Source of the DNA: Neckera pumila
Taxonomy: Eukaryota > Streptophyta > Bryopsida > Hypnales > Neckeraceae
Direction of reading: 5' to 3'
Length of the DNA: 64,000 bases
Assembly (NCBI GenBank): GCA_963969595.1
Contig: OZ018411.1
Location: 26,857,445 to 26,921,444, forward strand
Part shown: positions 59,966 through 64,000 of the stretch, piece after piece
Position numbering within the stretch: the first letter of the stretch is position 1
How the letters are laid out: each line of letters starts with the position of its first letter
Position numbers and translations under genes: made by a program
Notes under the pieces: model-generated
What the model saw: the letters and a program-made list of their open reading frames with translations, nothing else
The model's database searches: none
Told to the model about the DNA's origin: nothing

Positions 59966-60544
59966 GTTCCCTTGAGAGAAGCTTACACTACAAAGGAGCC
60001 CCTTCCAGGACTCATTTTTTTCCTAACGGAGGTTTGAAGAGCCCAACAAAGGCTCATTGCTAACAAGATTCTTTAATAGATTGCCTTTTGTAATCTCTTG
60101 CCTCTCTAAAACTACCTTGCCTCATTGTTCTATGAAAATTCAACTGCATAAAAGGTTATTTTAAGGTTTATTTGGAGCGATGCATTTGGTAGGCACACCA
60201 AGATGTGCCACTAACCAAAATAGCCATCATTACTCTATGTACATCTCCAAAATCACTATATACCGATGTGGAAGAAAAAATTTCAAAACCTCTACTAAAA
60301 AAACTTTGACCCTTCATAACTTTGCATAAATTAGAAATACCTTAAAAGGTACCTTCTTCCTCTAATGGCATAGTAGGGTGTCCTAAAATAGACAGTAGCT
60401 GGTTCTATTGCTGATTGAAAAAGAATTAATTTGTTCACATTTGATTAGGAATAAGTTCCAAAGATAGCCAATCTAGATGAAGCTACAAGACATGAATGAG
60501 TCCAGATGGAAAATCCACAATTGTATTAAATGAAAGCTTCATTC
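59966..60544. other. Spacer
   Basis: No gene recognised. Confidence 0.45.
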
Positions 60545-61474
60545 TTAATCCCTAAAGGATCAAGGTGATTTTCCTACCAAAAATCACTCAAAACTGTCAT
60601 TTCTATTGCAAAGAAAAAAGAGTTTAAAAAATTGTTTTTTTTTGCATATCCAGCCGTATACCTCATACTTGACTAGTATATGAATACGTGGAAGAAATTT
60701 CAGAAACTTTGACCACGTAGATTGCAAGATATATGCATTTAAAGTGAAGAAAACAAGTTTTTTTCCAGCTTGCTTGACTAGATTTTTTGGCTTTGAATCC
60801 TTTTAGTTCAATTTTTTTGCACTATTGATTTTGATTTTCTACTTATTTATGTTAAATAGTTGAGTTGGGAATCTACCAAAAAAATTTAGGAAAAAAAGCA
60901 CTTAATTTTTTATCATTAAAAAATTGTTAAGTAGAGGTGGGTTCAAGATTGAAGAAAAAATTAAATTTTTAATAGCTTTTAGATGGAATTGAATCACAAT
61001 AATCCCAACAGCGAGGTTGTTTTGGCAAAAAAATCTAACCCTGTTTAACAAAAAAAATTCTAAAATTCTAAAAATTGCATTCAAAAATGAATTCTATAAG
61101 TTATGTTTTCAAGAAGATGCTTAGATTGCCCAAAAAACTAAGATTATCCATAACTTTCTCATTATTAGTCCAAATTTAATGAAACAAAGCTTCACATGTA
61201 GACAAAAATATAGTCTTTGAATCAAAAAATTGAAAAAAATTATTTTGACTTTTTGTGATTTTTTTTGTGTTGCCCGCCAAATTCCATTTTTGCTTATTGT
61301 GCCATAACCTTTGTTCCTGGGCATCAATTAAAAATAAAAATTATATATCCACAACCTCTTGCAAAAATACACAACTTCAAAAATCCCAAAAAGTATTTCT
61401 AAAAATTGAGACAATAGGAACCTGCTCGGACCCAAATTGTCCCCCGAGGGGACAACCAGTCCTTTAGGGGCTAA
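60545..61474. mobile_element. Long TTAA-flanked element (930 bp), copy B'
   Basis: TTAA at 60545-60548 and CTAA (one change) at 61471-61474. Ends TCCCTAAAGGATCAAGG and CCAGTCCTTTAGGGG. Inverted counterpart of 14585-15516, including the subterminal hairpin TTGTCCCC..GGGGACAA near 61438-61456. Confidence 0.85.
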
Positions 61475-61899
61475 GGGAATAAAAAAATCCCATTTTATTA
61501 CATTCTTCCTCATCTTTATTTTTGCACACAGTGAGCTCAATTTCTCAACAAAATTCCCCCATATCTTAGAGGCTGAAATGCTTAAATTATCCGTTCATGG
61601 TATTTCTGCCTTACCGTTCCAAATGCCACGTTCTTTTGTGCATAGAAACCACCTTTTTCACTTGCCAACAAGAAACTATGAAATTTTGGCCAATCCAATA
61701 ATAGTAACTAGAGACACATAGTAGCAGTGATCTTTTGCAAAAAATGGTAGATTTCCGAGCATCAAAGATGGTTCAAGATGAACGCCAAATGTACATTCAG
61801 ATTTCCCGTGTCCCTACGCCTGCGGATTCTCCTAGCTGTACCAAGACGCAGGCTTTAACTGGAAACTAAATGAGATATAAAGTGTGTTGGTGGACTTGG
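61475..61899. other. Spacer
   Basis: No recognised feature. Confidence 0.4.
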
Positions 61900-62112
61900 G
61901 ATACTGTACTGTACTGTACTGTAAGGGTGAAGACTGAATCAGGCGGTGGTGATGCTCTTAAGTTACTGTAAGTACTGTACTGAGCCGCCTACCAGCTTTA
62001 TTAGCATGGCTATTATGAGGCTAATGATAGTGGAGGGGGCTTCACAACCTCCGTATTTAATTGATGCTTGATGGTCGCTTCTGAATAGTACAGTACAGTA
62101 CAGTACCGTATG
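61900..62112. repeat. GTACT pentamer blocks in inverted arrangement
   Basis: ACTGTACTGTACTGTACTGT at 61903-61922 and its inverted form TACAGTACAGTACAGTAC at about 62087-62106 bound about 200 bp, with a further GTACTGTACT near 61971. The ends can pair, so this may be a foldback element; the interior pairs poorly. Confidence 0.6.
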
Positions 62113-62149
62113 CTAAGAAAAACATCGCGCTGTCCATCCGCCAGTCAGT

Positions 62150-62690
62150 CCTCTCAGAGTTGAGTTTTCATCCTAGGATGATATTCATCATTTCAGGATT
62201 CAGTTCGTTGGTCCTCTCAGAGTTGAGTTTTCATCCTAGGATGATATTCATCATTTCAGGATTCAGTTCGTTGGTCCTCTCAGAGTTGAGTTTTCATCCT
62301 AGGATGATATTCATCATTTCAGGATTCAGTTCGTTGGTCCTCTCAGAGTTGAAGTTTCATCCTAGGATGATATTCATCATTTCGAGATTCAGTTGGTTGG
62401 TCCTCTCAGAGTTGAGTTTTCATCCTAGGATGATATTCATCATTTCAGGATTCAGTTGGTTGGTCCTCTCAGAGTTGAAGTTTCATCATAGGATGATATT
62501 CATCAATTCAGGATTCAGTTGGTTGGTCCTCTCAGAGTTGGAGTTTCATCCTGAGGATGGTATTCATCATTCCATATATTATTCGAATCTCGTAACTCAC
62601 CGTCAGCCTTTCTCAGAGTGGAAGCTTCATCCTATGGATGATATTTATCATTTCAGGGTTTATTCCAGCATTGAATCTCGTAACTCACCG
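62150..62690. repeat. 63-bp tandem array, about seven units plus degenerate flank
   Basis: Units start near 62159, 62222, 62285 and so on every 63 bp (for example CCTCTCAGAGTTGAGTTTTC), with slightly shifted and diverged units after 62530. Each contains the 14-bp palindrome TCATCCTAGGATGA. The period is a multiple of three, so a plus-strand frame stays open for about 200 codons with a 21-residue repeat, but there is no ATG at its head. Confidence 0.9.
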
Positions 62691-63419
62691 TCAGACTTTA
62701 TTCTAGTGTATCTCTATCAGGCAGGGTATCATTTGATTTTGGGATATGATGGGTGGGTATGATACGGCGAGTTATTTGTGTAGTACCGTAGTCTGAGGTC
62801 ACCTTTGGCACATTTTTGCCGAATACTAATTATTTTTTTTTGAAACTGGAAGGATTAGTTCAGCGATTCCGATGAATAAAGTTACTTGGCAATTATGAAA
62901 TACTTGTTCTTTCATTTTTATTTTTATTTTTCAAAGTAAATTCTTTGTTCACTTTCGGCAACATAACATTATTAACCTTTGCTAGGGGGGTCCCTTTTGC
63001 TTACCTCCAAAGTAGGAGCTCCCCAGCAAAGGAATTTACCAAGGAAGGAGAACGTAATGTGAACAAAAAGCTGTGAGCTAACAAAAAGTTGTAAAGCTGT
63101 GAACAAAAACCTAACAAAAGGCTAACAAAAAGTTGTGAACAGGAGAATGCGATGATGTGTCCAATCCCAAACATCCAAGGCAGACTTGAAGTACCTTCAC
63201 CAAGCCAATTGGAATCCTGGGATTATAATGTAATGTCCTCCTAGGATCCATGTGAGGATTATCCTCCTCTGACAGGGAAGAAATCCCCCAAATTAATACT
63301 GTTATGAACCCTTAATCTTGGAAATTGAATGGCTTTTTCAATATATAGGAAAGTCATAAATAATTATGGCTTTTAATGAATTTGTTATTTTTAATAGTAT
63401 TCTTGCTTTGATGTAAAGT
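62691..63419. other. Spacer
   Basis: Contains small repeats of CTAACAAAAAG (63079-63130). No gene recognised. Confidence 0.45.
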
Positions 63420-63485
63420 TTGTTTTGTTTTGTTTTGATACAAATGAAACAAGATTTCATTGCAAAGGGTCTTTGATGTAAAGTT
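63420..63485 (-). mobile_element. LINE tail fragment
   Basis: On the minus strand, TTGCAATGAAATCTTGTTTC is followed by ATTTGTATCAAAACAAAACA, the same arrangement as the other LINE tails in the window. Confidence 0.45.
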
Positions 63486-64000
63486 AAAAGATTGAATTTG
63501 GATGTTATGGGATCGAGGTGTATAGGTATCTTTTCCAATGTTTTGACTTTCTTCATGTTTGATTTTCTTAGGATTCAGCAAAGTGGCTAATTCATTTTCA
63601 AAACCATTTGGCTTCAAAAAATTTAATTATTTTTGGTCAAAGAAGACCTTATGCTACGCACTTTAGGTCCTTGGAATTTGCCAAAGTGTGGGACTTTTGC
63701 AATGTGCTTCTTCCTTTTGTTGAAATGAAATCAGGATTTAAGACTATTTAATTTGTGATATTCATTTTCTATCACATTTTTTCAATACAAAAAAGTCGGG
63801 TCTATAAAGTGAGCACAGTTAGAAGCATATAAATATGCATCTACATATGTTGATTACTAAGAAATTATTTTAATTTTTTGAAAACTAAAGAAGATTCAAG
63901 ATTCTTTTAAAGTGCATACATGAGGGCCATCTAAACAAATGAAGAATTTTCATTGATTAGAGAAATATCCAACATTGACTCTAGGGTCTATTGTTAAGAT
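63486..64000. other. AT-rich right edge, nothing recognised
   Basis: Small overlapping minus-strand ORFs are AT-driven and motif-free. Confidence 0.45.

Noticed and set aside
62150..62690. CRISPR-like regular array
   Set aside because: Units are contiguous 63-bp tandem copies without unique spacers, in a plant nuclear context.
62160..62762. 200-codon repeat protein
   Set aside because: It opens with TTG, has no ATG before the repeats and lies in a minisatellite; kept only as a finding.

Overview
The window is nuclear DNA of a land plant. It holds spliced genes with canonical GT-AG introns for a REVEILLE/LCL-type MYB, an AP2/ERF factor and a receptor-like kinase, plus one interstitial block of the plant telomere repeat CCCTAAA. 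Three recognisable genes in 64 kb, moderately GC-rich exons and a very AT-rich, repeat-filled spacer suggest a genome of moderate to large size. I cannot name the species from sequence alone; a bryophyte or lycophyte is a guess.

Layout. 1-3649 (+) is the 3' part of a REVEILLE8/LCL-like clock MYB gene, seven exons visible, 5' end outside the window. It converges on a two-exon AP2/ERF gene, 6406-8897 (-), whose exons join in frame to give about 599 aa. From about 10 kb to 51 kb there is a gene desert of short non-autonomous DNA elements (several nested, some with visible target-site duplications), tails and remnants of LINE retrotransposons, a copia RNase H remnant, minisatellites and a long ATT microsatellite. 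At 53745-56171 (-) lies a three-exon receptor-like kinase gene with a 183-residue C-terminal extension that I do not recognise. The right edge is repeats again: another long TTAA-flanked element, a GTACT foldback and a 63-bp in-frame tandem array.

Main points. (1) The kinase gene reads straight through two introns into an unrecognised W-rich, probably beta-rich domain, an unusual architecture for a plant receptor kinase. (2) A family of elements with ends close to TTAA-CCCCTAAAGG...CCTTTAGGGG-TTAA occurs at least seven times as complete copies (two of about 220-230 bp, four of about 930 bp, one of 643 bp) plus solo ends. The TTAA flank and C-run ends resemble piggyBac-type insertion, which would be notable in a land plant. 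(3) A 225-bp segment at 27036-27260 folds back over its whole length and could be a small-RNA precursor. (4) An isolated GC-richer 148-codon ORF at 41439-41885 sits in the AT-rich desert. The three genes show no obvious shared pathway; their proximity looks incidental.
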